From: Clostridium sp. CAG:413
GTDB lineage: Bacteria; Bacillota; Clostridia; Oscillospirales; Acutalibacteraceae
Assembly (NCBI GenBank): GCA_000431775.1
Contig: FR888229.1
Span: forward strand, 61,300 to 85,925
Length of the DNA stretch: 24,626 nucleotides
Direction: 5' to 3'
The first letter of the stretch is position 1; each line of letters opens with the position of its first letter. Below, one piece after another: positions 15,739 through 23,974 of this stretch. Under the pieces are notes generated by a model. That model was not told the origin of the DNA. It saw nothing but the letters and a program-made list of their open reading frames with translations, and did not search any database. Both the position numbers and the translations under genes were made by a program.

Positions 15739-16836
15739 TTATTTAATCAAATTCTTAAGAAAAGTTTCCGTAATTTGCGTCAATTGAGCTTCCGAAAAAT
15801 CCTCGCCTCTCTTGCGGGCTTTTTCTTCATAGCTCTTTTTTAAAGCTTCATCTGTCAAAAGAGCTTTTATTCCCCGGGCAAGCGCCTTATCGTCACTGTC
15901 GGTAATGATGCCGAATTCACTGTTGCCGAGCAGTTCCCGCATACCGCTGCAATCGGTGGTAACGATCACCTTACCCAAAATAAGGCTCTCGGTTATAAAT
16001 GTCGATATTCCTTCGTAATCGGATGAGCAAACACAGACATCCGCGGCTTTAATATATGGATACGGATTCTCTCTGTATCCGATAAGCTCGACGCTGCCCG
16101 ATAGCGAAAGATCGGAAATCAGCTTCTCAAGCGGCGCTCTTTCGACGCCCTCGCCCATTATCATCAGTCTATGCTTTACGCCTTCATCAATCAGTTTTTT
16201 ATGAGCTGAAATCAGTCTGTCAAACCGTTTTTGTTTTGATAACCTGCCGACCGCCAAAACCGTCGGTTCGGTTTTAACGACAGTATCGGCATCGGCGAGT
16301 CTAATGATCTCTTTGTCATTGACGGTATTATAAATAACGCTTATCCGCTCGTCTTTGCCGAACAGCTTCTCAAATCCTTCCTTTACACTCTGAGATACGC
16401 AAACAATACTGTCGAATTTGTCGTAAATATTTTTTGATTTATGGACAAAATCGGCACTGTCGGCAAACTTCTTGCTCAAATCGCAATGCACCCAAGCGAT
16501 TTTTTTTGCCTTTTTATTTGTCGAGCCCGCCATGATTTTTGTCGAGCCGCATTCGAGATAGGCAACCTCGATATCGTAATCCTCTTTTATATGCCGCGGG
16601 TATGTCAGCCCGAACGCGGTCTCGAGCCGCATAACGAGTTGATTAAGCCCCGATGCGGAGGGATAACAATATTTGTATTTAATTCCGTCGGCAAGGTTTT
16701 CTGCCGCTTTGTCGGGATAAAGGGTCTGCACCGTAATATCGAATTCGCTTTTATCCAAAGCGTTGACAAGGTTTTGGAGCACCTTTTCGGCGCCGCCGCC
16801 GTTCAAGGTCTCAATAAAAAACAGGATTTTAATCAT
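15739..16836 (-). CDS. GT4 family glycosyltransferase
   Basis: 365 residues, GT-B fold. MIKILFFIETLNGGGAEKVL carries the N-terminal glycine loop (12-15). The C-terminal domain shows AVGRLSKQKRFDRL, IMGEGVER, YRENPYPYIKAADVCV and the E-x7-E motif in YEGISTFITESL. I chose ATG 16836, which overlaps the upstream GT4 stop by 8 bases. Longer in-frame versions to 16953 would lie inside that gene and read as out-of-frame sequence. The ribosome binding site is weak, suggesting coupling. Its NPYPYI region closely matches the GT4 at 8656-9828, so the two may use related donors or be paralogues (inference). Donor not predictable. Confidence 0.92.
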   Translation of the reverse strand: MIKILFFIETLNGGGAEKVLQNLVNALDKSEFDITVQTLYPDKAAENLADGIKYKYCYPSASGLNQLVMRLETAFGLTYPRHIKEDYDIEVAYLECGSTKIMAGSTNKKAKKIAWVHCDLSKKFADSADFVHKSKNIYDKFDSIVCVSQSVKEGFEKLFGKDERISVIYNTVNDKEIIRLADADTVVKTEPTVLAVGRLSKQKRFDRLISAHKKLIDEGVKHRLMIMGEGVERAPLEKLISDLSLSGSVELIGYRENPYPYIKAADVCVCSSDYEGISTFITESLILGKVIVTTDCSGMRELLGNSEFGIITDSDDKALARGIKALLTDEALKKSYEEKARKRGEDFSEAQLTQITETFLKNLIK

Positions 16837-17944
16837 TTCGGTCACATTTTCCGTATAGCTTATATATTTTATCCATCGCCGATGAAACGTCGAACCCGGA
16901 GGATCTGACGATATCGGCGTATTTCTGCGGTTCGTGCCTTTCGGCGGCAACAATTGTGTTCAGCCATTCATCGGCGTTGTCAAGCGGGAGCACGTTCACT
17001 AAATCTGTGATAAACACATCATGCGGCACACGGTCGGAAATAACACAGGGAAGACCGTTGGACTGTGCCTCGATGAGCGTGAGCGGCATACCCTCATAGA
17101 GCGACGGGAAAGCGAAAACATCCATAGCGCTGAGATAATCGCCGACGTTGCGGACATTGCCTGTAAGCCTGATATGTCCGTTAAGCCCCAGCTCGCTTAT
17201 CCTTTGCTCAAGCAGTGGGCGATCGTCTCCTTCGCCGAGCAGCAGTAAAAAGACATTCGGCTTCGCTATGAGTATTTTCGGCATAAGCTCTATCAGGAAT
17301 TGCTGATTTTTAACTTTTGCCAAATGCCCCGCATGGCCGATAACAAAGGCTTCACTAAGCCCGAGCTTGCTTATGATATCGTTTCGTCGCTCCTCGCTGT
17401 AGGAGAAATTCGCAGTCTCGATACCATTTAATATCAGCTCTCCCCTCTTTGAGAAGGCACGTTTGCCGTACAGTCTCTCACCCGCCTTAACTCCGCAGGA
17501 GACAAGATCAGTCGAGCAACTAAGGATAAAAAAGCGCATGACGGCCTCATAAAGCCGAGTCATGAGCCCTCTGGTCTCGAGCAGCGCCGAATGAGAATGT
17601 GATATCCGGACAGGCACGCCCCAGAGCTTTCCCGCGAGCATTGCCCAACCGATATTGAACATCGTGTGCGCGTGGATAACATCATAATGATTATGCTTAA
17701 TAAGCGACCGCAGATTTTTGATGTATCTAATAAAGCTCTCGGACGGCTCGGGTATATGTATCACCTTGCAGCCTTTTGCTTCAAGCTCAGGCTCATACGC
17801 TCCGACCTCATCGCCGAATACAAGATAATGAATGTCAAATCTGTCACGGTCGGCATAAAAGCCGATATCTGCGGCTACCTTTTCGGCTCCGCCTATGCGC
17901 AGCTTGGAAGCAACTATCAAAACCTTTATTCTGTTTTGCTGCAT
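16829..17944 (-). CDS. GT4 family glycosyltransferase (EpsF-like)
   Basis: 371 residues, GT-B fold. RIKVLIVASKLRIGGAEKVA at 5-24 carries the glycine loop. DVIHAHTMFNIGWAMLAGK and VPVRISHSHSA (about 88-120) are typical of the EpsF branch. The C-terminal half has IGHAGHLAKVKNQQFLIE, LLGEGDDRPLLE, and E-x7-E in YEGMPLTLIEAQ followed by NGLPCVISD. AAGGAAG lies 6-7 bases before ATG 17944, and 12 bases separate it from the GT2 upstream. Cytosolic and membrane-associated, it adds one residue to the lipid-linked unit. B. subtilis EpsF is a useful comparator, but the donor sugar is not proven for this protein. Confidence 0.92.
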   Translation of the reverse strand: MQQNRIKVLIVASKLRIGGAEKVAADIGFYADRDRFDIHYLVFGDEVGAYEPELEAKGCKVIHIPEPSESFIRYIKNLRSLIKHNHYDVIHAHTMFNIGWAMLAGKLWGVPVRISHSHSALLETRGLMTRLYEAVMRFFILSCSTDLVSCGVKAGERLYGKRAFSKRGELILNGIETANFSYSEERRNDIISKLGLSEAFVIGHAGHLAKVKNQQFLIELMPKILIAKPNVFLLLLGEGDDRPLLEQRISELGLNGHIRLTGNVRNVGDYLSAMDVFAFPSLYEGMPLTLIEAQSNGLPCVISDRVPHDVFITDLVNVLPLDNADEWLNTIVAAERHEPQKYADIVRSSGFDVSSAMDKIYKLYGKCDRND

Positions 17945-17956
17945 AATGTCACTTCC

Positions 17957-18958
17957 TTATCGCCAATTCCGCTCCAGATATCTGTGAAGCAGCCTCATTG
18001 TATTTTTCAATCCTAATATTCGATATGACAGCTTTACCGCTTTGACTTTCGGCACATGGTCGTAACTCAGCAGAAAAGCGCATTTCCCGCATCGGTCAAG
18101 GATATCGTTATAATCTTCGTCACCGCTGAGAGACGGCACGTCGCCGAGAAATGCGGCAAACTGATAAGCCCAATATTCATAATACAGTGCCTGCAATTTC
18201 GGGTCGCTCTCTTCTGCGGGTATCATCTCAATCGCCCGCTCTATTTGGGTGAGGATATCTAAAATATTTTTTCTGCCGACGGAAGAAGTGATCGAACCGC
18301 TGTCTCTGAGAATATAGCTGTAGAATCCGCTGCTGAGCACCGAAAAATGCTGAGCTTTTATCAGAATTTCGCCCGACCAGCCGATATCCTCGCTCAGAAT
18401 GCCGGATTTGAAGAATAAATCATTTTCGATTAAAAAATCACGCTTTATCGCCTTAACATACGATGAGCTGTAATACTGATATTGATATGTTAAATGCTTC
18501 AGAACGCTGTATTTATCGTCACGACCGTCCGCAAGATTATCGGGTATGCAGGCTTTACGCATACTACCGTCGCTGTTAAACAGCTTATAGCCGAAACAAA
18601 GCACCTGTGTCTCGGGTTTGGAAACAAGAACTCGATTTATCTGTTGCAGCGCTTCGGCATCGTTCCATATATCGTCGCTGTCAAGAAAGAGGATGTATTC
18701 GCCGCGTGAAGCTCTTAATCCCGTGTTGCGAGCGGCGGAAAGCCCGCCGTTCGGCTGATGAATGCACTTGATCCTTTCATCTCGTGCGGCATACTCGTCG
18801 CAAATTTTGCCGCAGTTATCGGGCGAGCCGTCGTCAACAAGCACTATCTCAAAATCACGGAAGATCTGAGCCAATACGCTGTCAACGCATCTGCGGATAT
18901 ACGGTTCGACATTATAGACGGGTATTATAACGCTGAACTTATACGCGGCATTTTTCAT
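17957..18958 (-). CDS. GT2 family (GT-A fold) glycosyltransferase
   Basis: 333 residues. KFSVIIPVYNVEPYIRRCVD (7-26), VDDGSPDNC (41-49), NGGLSAARNTGL and FLDSDD (91-96) are the full GT2 set. A helical C-terminal extension ends in basic residues (HRYLERNWR), suiting membrane attachment. It resembles the EpsH/EpsJ/CpsI-type capsule transferases. GGGTGG precedes ATG 18958 and the upstream stop is 11 bases away. Probably inverting; donor and acceptor unknown. Confidence 0.92.
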   Translation of the reverse strand: MKNAAYKFSVIIPVYNVEPYIRRCVDSVLAQIFRDFEIVLVDDGSPDNCGKICDEYAARDERIKCIHQPNGGLSAARNTGLRASRGEYILFLDSDDIWNDAEALQQINRVLVSKPETQVLCFGYKLFNSDGSMRKACIPDNLADGRDDKYSVLKHLTYQYQYYSSSYVKAIKRDFLIENDLFFKSGILSEDIGWSGEILIKAQHFSVLSSGFYSYILRDSGSITSSVGRKNILDILTQIERAIEMIPAEESDPKLQALYYEYWAYQFAAFLGDVPSLSGDEDYNDILDRCGKCAFLLSYDHVPKVKAVKLSYRILGLKNTMRLLHRYLERNWR

Positions 18959-18969
18959 CTAAGCCACCC

Positions 18970-19902
18970 TCAAGAGTATTTTTTCTTCCAGTAGAAGTAT
19001 AGAAGCTTACCGGGAATTAAGCCGATCAGCGCCAAAGCGAGATGGTCGCTCTCCGACATTGACTTAATCATCGGGATTCCGGCAAAGTTGCTGTAGCAAT
19101 TATATAATAGCGAGTTTTTCAGACGTATTAGAATCGGTAATTTCTTATTCATATAAACATTCGCGTTATACCTGCCACCGAGCGGGTTATTAATTCTCAG
19201 CTTCCTGCCGGCCTTTGTCAGACCGTCGTCAAGATACTCGCAAATATAGACAGCTTTGTCAATGTAAACGCCCTTACCCGCAAGCTCGATATTAAGGAAA
19301 GCCGCGCCCTCGCCGATAAATCTTTCGCCGTCAAAAACAGGAAACGGGTATCTCTTAAACAGCTCGGTGCGAAAAACATCGCAGCAATCGCGGCTGTGCA
19401 TGTCAGAACGGCGGCGCACACGGTAAGTCTCCGTAACGGTGTTGGGGTTATCAACGTAGCAAAACAGTGTGCCCTCAGGCGTTACTTTGTAAAAATACAG
19501 AACATTGACCGCTTGGTTTGAATCATATTTTTCCCATTCGGTTATTATTGTTTCAACGGCGTTTGGAGCGAGCACATCGTCACTATCAAGCACCGTAACA
19601 TATTTTCCTTTAATGTACCTATGCGCCGCATTCAGCGCGGTGTGCTTGCCGCCGTTACTCTTACGAATATAGTCGAACGGAACTCCTCCGTCAGCAGCGA
19701 AGGATTCGATCAGCTCTTCCGTGCCGTCGGTGCTGCCGTCGTCGACTATTATCCATTGATAATCTCGGCACGTCTGCCTTGCAAGAGAGTTAAAGCAAGC
19801 GCTCAATGTGTGCGCTCGGTTATATGTCGGAGTTATGATAGTAAGGGTCGCTGATGAAGAAGAATCGGAATAGCGGAGCTTTTCGGTTGTTATCTCGTTC
19901 AT
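18970..19902 (-). CDS. GT2 family glycosyltransferase (GGKHTALN subgroup)
   Basis: 310 residues. LTIITPTYNRAHTLSACFNS (20-39), VDDGSTDGT (53-61), SNGGKHTALNAAH (82-94) and VLDSDDV (104-110) define the GT-A core. The GGKHTALN element marks a GT2 subgroup distinct from the other three GT2 enzymes here, whose equivalent reads GGxSAARN-like. I chose ATG 19902 because GCGGAGG stands 6 bases upstream; an in-frame TTG at 19917 has no such site. It ends 11 bases before the next GT2. Different acceptor or donor from its neighbours is inferred only from subgroup. Confidence 0.92.
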   Translation of the reverse strand: MNEITTEKLRYSDSSSSATLTIITPTYNRAHTLSACFNSLARQTCRDYQWIIVDDGSTDGTEELIESFAADGGVPFDYIRKSNGGKHTALNAAHRYIKGKYVTVLDSDDVLAPNAVETIITEWEKYDSNQAVNVLYFYKVTPEGTLFCYVDNPNTVTETYRVRRRSDMHSRDCCDVFRTELFKRYPFPVFDGERFIGEGAAFLNIELAGKGVYIDKAVYICEYLDDGLTKAGRKLRINNPLGGRYNANVYMNKKLPILIRLKNSLLYNCYSNFAGIPMIKSMSESDHLALALIGLIPGKLLYFYWKKKYS

Positions 19903-19920
19903 AGCACGCCTCCGCAAAAA

Positions 19921-20901
19921 CTATCCAAAAATTTTCGATTTAATTCTAACTATCAAATCAATGATACGACCCATTCTCAAACACACCGGCAGCGCGATCA
20001 TCTTGCATTTTAACCCGATCGGCTCAATTCTATCGGCGTTAAAAGCCGTGCATATTCTCTTAATCTCTGCCAGTCTTTGCTTGTTTGTTAAGTCAATCTT
20101 GGTCAATTCATTAAAGCATGAATATGCGCTGCGGTAGAATGCCCATGACAGAGCCGACTCATAGCGCCTTGATTTGTGGGAGGAGGAACGGTACGCAGAA
20201 TACATTCTGCGGTCAACAGTTATAAGCTGATCAAGCAGATACTCCCTGTATTTACGCGAAAGAGAGCCTTTATCAGAGGTATCAAAATTATAGATAATAT
20301 CGTTAACGGATTTGATCGAAGCGATATTCATCGCATATTCAAAAAGGAAAAGCTGATCTTCACCAATCGCCAGCCGACCGTCAAACACAATGCCGCGGGA
20401 TGAAATAATCGTTCTTTTGAATGCTTTGTTACATACAGAACTGAAATTGTACTCTTGCATCGCTTGAGCGATTCGTATGGCTATGCCGTCTTGAGTATTA
20501 TCAAAATAGTCGCCTGTTTGCCATTTTTGATCTGCTCCGCCGACAGCCTGCGCCCCAAAGATAACGAGATCAGGCGAAGAGTTTGAATATATACCGTTTA
20601 AGACATTGAAATAGTTGTCACTTATGTAGTCATCGCTGTCTAAAAACAGGATATACTCGCCTGCTGCGGATTCAATTCCGAGATTCCTTGCGGACGATAC
20701 GCCGCCGTTATCTTTACATATATACTTAATGCAAGAATACTTAGCCGAATTGACACTGCAAATCGCAGCGCTGCCGTCCGAGGAGCCGTCGTTCACAAGA
20801 ATCAATTCATAATCTGTAAACGATTGCGCTAAAACACTGTCGATACAGCGCTGTAAAGTTTTTTCCGCATTATAAACGGGAACAATTATTGAGTATTTCA
20901 T
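19921..20901 (-). CDS. GT2 family (GT-A fold) glycosyltransferase
   Basis: 326 residues. YSIIVPVYNAEKTLQRCIDS (3-22), LVNDGSSDG (35-43), DNGGVSSARNLGI and LFLDSDD (85-91) form the nucleotide- and metal-binding core. The nucleotide motif is NDGS rather than the more common DDGS, a tolerated variant. A helical C-terminal half ends in basic, hydrophobic segments. GAGGAT is 3-4 bases before ATG 20901 and the upstream GT4 stop lies 12 bases away. Donor sugar unknown. Confidence 0.92.
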   Translation of the reverse strand: MKYSIIVPVYNAEKTLQRCIDSVLAQSFTDYELILVNDGSSDGSAAICSVNSAKYSCIKYICKDNGGVSSARNLGIESAAGEYILFLDSDDYISDNYFNVLNGIYSNSSPDLVIFGAQAVGGADQKWQTGDYFDNTQDGIAIRIAQAMQEYNFSSVCNKAFKRTIISSRGIVFDGRLAIGEDQLFLFEYAMNIASIKSVNDIIYNFDTSDKGSLSRKYREYLLDQLITVDRRMYSAYRSSSHKSRRYESALSWAFYRSAYSCFNELTKIDLTNKQRLAEIKRICTAFNADRIEPIGLKCKMIALPVCLRMGRIIDLIVRIKSKIFG

Positions 20902-20913
20902 TTTATCCTCAAT

Positions 20914-22029
20914 TCAAACAGAAAGAATCAGTGAATGCAAAACTTCGGTAGCCGTTGAATCATTAAAAGCACAGACGGCGGTCATATTGTAATTGCCCAT
21001 TTCTTCACGGAGTTTATTGCTGGCGCGAAGGACTTTGACGGCCTTTGCAACTTCTTTCGGCTCATTCGGCACAACAAAGCCGCCTTTTTCATTATCTATA
21101 AGGTCGGTATTGCCGCGAATGTCGGAGCATACGACAGCCTTACCGTTTGCCATTGCCTCCATGAGCGCACGGGGCAAGCCCTCCTGAAGCGAGGTGAAAA
21201 CGAATATATCAGCCGCGCAGCAAAGCTCATTTATATCCCGCCTATAGCCGAGAAAATGAACTCTGTCGCCGAGAAGGAAATCGTTTACCATTGCTTTCAG
21301 CGCAGCCTCGGACTCGCCGCGGCCGCAGATAAACAGCTTAATATTCGGATCTTTCAATTGATTTAACGCTTCAATTATTACATGTTGATTCTTACGTCGG
21401 GTCAGCTCGCCGACATTAAAGAGCATAATATCGTTTTTGTCAAGCCCCAGTTCCGAACGCTTTGCGGCACGGATATTGTCATTCGGCGCGAATTTCTCGA
21501 GGTCAACGCCTATTCCGTTTATCTTCACAACACGCTCTGCGTGGAAGGTTTTTGCGCGCTGATAATCCTCGTTATTTATCGTAATTATCATATCGCAAAA
21601 ACGAGAGCAAAATTTCTCAACGGGGTAATATATCAGCCAATTGAACTTAGGAGCGCCCTTATAGAAGTGAAAACCGTGAGCCATATATATGACCTTGGTA
21701 CTGCTGCGGCGGGCTTTCCTTGCGGCAAGCCTTGTCATAACGCCCATAACCGGCTCGTTAGTCCAGATAATGTCCCAATGCTGCGAATTGATGAGCTTTT
21801 TCAGATCCTTGTAGCCGTTTAAGTTACCGGGAGAAAACGGACTGCGGACAAGGCGCACTGTATGCACTTTTGCAATACCATGAAGCTCGTCACGGAGTTC
21901 GTCGAGCCTGCCTCCGACATCGGAGCAGGCAAGCTCAACCGAGAAGCCGTTTTGCGATAGAAATTTGACATGGGGTACAAGGAACTGTAATGCCATAAGG
22001 TCGGTACAGGTCAGCAACAAGCGCTTCAT
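20914..22029 (-). CDS. GT4 family glycosyltransferase (EpsD-like)
   Basis: 371 residues, GT-B fold. The N-terminal domain has LVPHVKFLSQNGFSVELAC and, at about 117-145, VIYMAHGFHFYKGAPKFNW with YYPVEK, followed by DMIITINNEDYQRA, all characteristic of the EpsD branch. The C-terminal domain has NVGELTRRKNQHVIIEALN, FICGRGESEAALK, LGYRRDINELCCAADIFVF and E-x7-E in QEGLPRALMEAM. ATG 22029 overlaps the transketolase stop (ATGA), with GAGGTGG a few bases upstream, so translation is coupled. Being the first glycosyltransferase after the transketolase/acyltransferase genes, it may act early in assembly, but gene order is only weak evidence. Confidence 0.92.
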   Translation of the reverse strand: MKRLLLTCTDLMALQFLVPHVKFLSQNGFSVELACSDVGGRLDELRDELHGIAKVHTVRLVRSPFSPGNLNGYKDLKKLINSQHWDIIWTNEPVMGVMTRLAARKARRSSTKVIYMAHGFHFYKGAPKFNWLIYYPVEKFCSRFCDMIITINNEDYQRAKTFHAERVVKINGIGVDLEKFAPNDNIRAAKRSELGLDKNDIMLFNVGELTRRKNQHVIIEALNQLKDPNIKLFICGRGESEAALKAMVNDFLLGDRVHFLGYRRDINELCCAADIFVFTSLQEGLPRALMEAMANGKAVVCSDIRGNTDLIDNEKGGFVVPNEPKEVAKAVKVLRASNKLREEMGNYNMTAVCAFNDSTATEVLHSLILSV

Positions 22030-22946
22030 TTGCCCACCTCTGCGAGTATTCTGTCGGCAATTCCTTTGGCGTCAAGACCGAACTGCGAGCGCAGATATTT
22101 TTGATTGCCGACGAGTGAAGAATATGTGTCATTAAGGCCGATGCGTATAAGCCTTCCGTGGCTGCGAAGCTCCGAAATGACCTCGGCAACGGCGCTGCCG
22201 AAGCCTCCTACGATATTATGCTCCTCAACGGTGACAATGAGGTCATAATTCTCGGCGCAGCGCTCAATGACCTCACGGTCAATGGGCTTCACAGTCGGGA
22301 AAGTGTATACGGCAGGGTTAATGCCGCTGCCCTCAAGTATCTCAACAGCGCTGCCGATCTCGTCAAAAATCGCTCCTGTTGAGAAAACAGCGACCTTTTC
22401 GCCGTCGCGGATCTTAATGGCATTACCTATCTCAAAATTGTCAATGCGATCATGGATACGCTTCTCGCCTCCCCTGCCGAGCCTCAGATAGCAGGTGCCG
22501 GGGTAAGCGGCAATGGCCTTGGTGGCCTCCTCCGCCTCAACAAGGTCGCCGGGGCAAAGCACTGCAACTCCGGGCAGCGCGCGCATAACGGCGATATCCT
22601 CGGTAGCCTGATGGCTCATACCGAGCGAGCCGTAGACGAAGCCGCCGCCGACGCAGACTATCTTGACATTTGCCTTCGGATAAGCGCAGTCATTGCGGAT
22701 CTGTTCAAGACAGCGAAGAGTCGGGAAATTGCCGATAGAATAGGTGAAAACAGTCTTGCCCTCAAGAGCCATACCTGCGGCGACCGAGGTCATATTCTGC
22801 TCAGCGATTCCGGCGTTTATGAATTGATCGGGGAGCTGCTCCCAATAGGGCTTCAGCACACCGAAGCCTAGATCGCCCGTGATTAGCTCAACGTTCGGGT
22901 CGGCTTTTGCGATATCTATCAAAGTGCGAACGAAAGTATCTCTCAT
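22026..22946 (-). CDS. Transketolase C-terminal subunit (pyrimidine-binding and C-terminal domains)
   Basis: 306 residues, the normal size for the second half of a split transketolase. Its pyrimidine-binding domain has FINAGIAEQNMTSVAAGMAL, with Glu49 matching the catalytic glutamate that activates thiamine diphosphate. Further signatures are GGGFVYGSLGMSHQATEDIA, PGVAVLCPGD and YLRLGRGGE. The C-terminal domain (about 180-306) has VAVFSTGAI and VEEHNIVGGFGSAVAEV. It needs the N-terminal subunit encoded at 23975 and beyond. Transketolase moves two-carbon ketol units between sugar phosphates. ATG 22946 overlaps the acyltransferase stop (ATGA), with GAGG 7 bases before it. Its location suggests dedicated precursor supply, though a housekeeping copy cannot be excluded. 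A DXP synthase is less likely since that enzyme is a single longer chain. Confidence 0.93.
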   Translation of the reverse strand: MRDTFVRTLIDIAKADPNVELITGDLGFGVLKPYWEQLPDQFINAGIAEQNMTSVAAGMALEGKTVFTYSIGNFPTLRCLEQIRNDCAYPKANVKIVCVGGGFVYGSLGMSHQATEDIAVMRALPGVAVLCPGDLVEAEEATKAIAAYPGTCYLRLGRGGEKRIHDRIDNFEIGNAIKIRDGEKVAVFSTGAIFDEIGSAVEILEGSGINPAVYTFPTVKPIDREVIERCAENYDLIVTVEEHNIVGGFGSAVAEVISELRSHGRLIRIGLNDTYSSLVGNQKYLRSQFGLDAKGIADRILAEVGK

Positions 22947-23938
22947 TTAAGCGCCTCTTTCTTTTTGTTCGTAAAGACAGGAATTTTAAAAATCAATTTT
23001 TGTATCAGCTCCGCCAACTTGTGAGCGGCGAAAGCATAAACGATAATTATTAAAGTAGTCACCGCAAAATTCAGCGGGAATACCAGGCTTGAAAAACGCG
23101 ATATTACAGCATACTGAACAAGGTAGATTTCAAATGAAATATCCGATATGAATTTAACGGGTCTGCTGATGATTCCGCTCGCTTTTGCGAATAGCCCCTT
23201 CTTTTCAAGCTTAATTAATATTATAGCAATGTTGAAAATGTAGATAACGACTATGATCGGCATCAGAAATTGGAATTTGCTTGCGGACGGGACTCCTCGG
23301 AGAATGAATTTGCCTGCAAAATAGAAGGCAGTGAATAGAATAAAGACAATAATGTTAAGCGGCTTTATCTTTGCGGATATCGAATCATACTTCTCCCTCG
23401 CATACGAACCGAGAAGCATCGAGGTCGCAAACATAAACCTGCACCATTTCTCGTTAACATCATCAATGTGATAATAAGATTTATCAAAAGCAAAAATATA
23501 AACTAAAATATATGCAGCAAAAAGAGCGAGAACAAACCAAAGCGCATTGAATTTAATTTTCGTCTGAATCTGTCGATACACATAAAACACTATGTAAAGC
23601 AGCATTATTGAACCGACAAAATGGTAACGAGTCGGGTACAAAAAACAATGCACATACGCCATTATGCCGTCGTCGCGGGTAAATGTCGGCAGAATATTGA
23701 TGAGCGAGGCTATCCATACCGCGGGGTACACTCTGATGATTCGTTTAAGATACCATTTCGGAAAACTGTCCTTAATTTTATAAAGGCAAAAACCAGACAA
23801 AAAGAAATAGATGCAGTTGCCGAAATGGCCGCCGAAAGCCATAGCGGAGATCGGCCATATATCAGCATAATGTGAGTTGGTTATCATTACGGCGGCAATA
23901 GCCCGCAGCCAATATACAAACTGATACAGTTTGATCAC
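22943..23938 (-). CDS. Acyltransferase 3 family membrane O-acyltransferase (second of two)
   Basis: 331 residues with about ten membrane segments. LRAIAAVMITNSHYADIWP (11-29) holds Arg12 and the conserved His23; GNCIYFFLSGFCLYK follows near 40-54, and WYLKRIIRVYPAVW about 62-75, all typical of Acyl_transf_3. It would acylate a sugar of the lipid-linked unit or polymer. The start is uncertain. GTG 23938 is the only plausible start after an in-frame stop a few codons upstream, and no clear ribosome binding site precedes it. A TATAAT on the minus strand (23974-23969) without a good -35 might mark an internal promoter. It sits between the two transketolase halves, 36 bases after the first and overlapping the second by 4. 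Confidence 0.88.
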   Translation of the reverse strand: MIKLYQFVYWLRAIAAVMITNSHYADIWPISAMAFGGHFGNCIYFFLSGFCLYKIKDSFPKWYLKRIIRVYPAVWIASLINILPTFTRDDGIMAYVHCFLYPTRYHFVGSIMLLYIVFYVYRQIQTKIKFNALWFVLALFAAYILVYIFAFDKSYYHIDDVNEKWCRFMFATSMLLGSYAREKYDSISAKIKPLNIIVFILFTAFYFAGKFILRGVPSASKFQFLMPIIVVIYIFNIAIILIKLEKKGLFAKASGIISRPVKFISDISFEIYLVQYAVISRFSSLVFPLNFAVTTLIIIVYAFAAHKLAELIQKLIFKIPVFTNKKKEALK

Positions 23939-23974
23939 CCCACAGCGTTAAATTTATGTCATCGGATGATTATA

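Noticed and set aside
15364..15843. 159-codon plus-strand open frame across the EpsG/GT4 junction
   Set aside because: It crosses two well-supported minus-strand genes and its translation shows no family features.
16837..16953. 39-residue N-terminal extension of the GT4 gene ending at 15739
   Set aside because: The extra residues are out-of-frame reading of the upstream GT4 gene; the conserved N-terminal strand begins at Met 16836.
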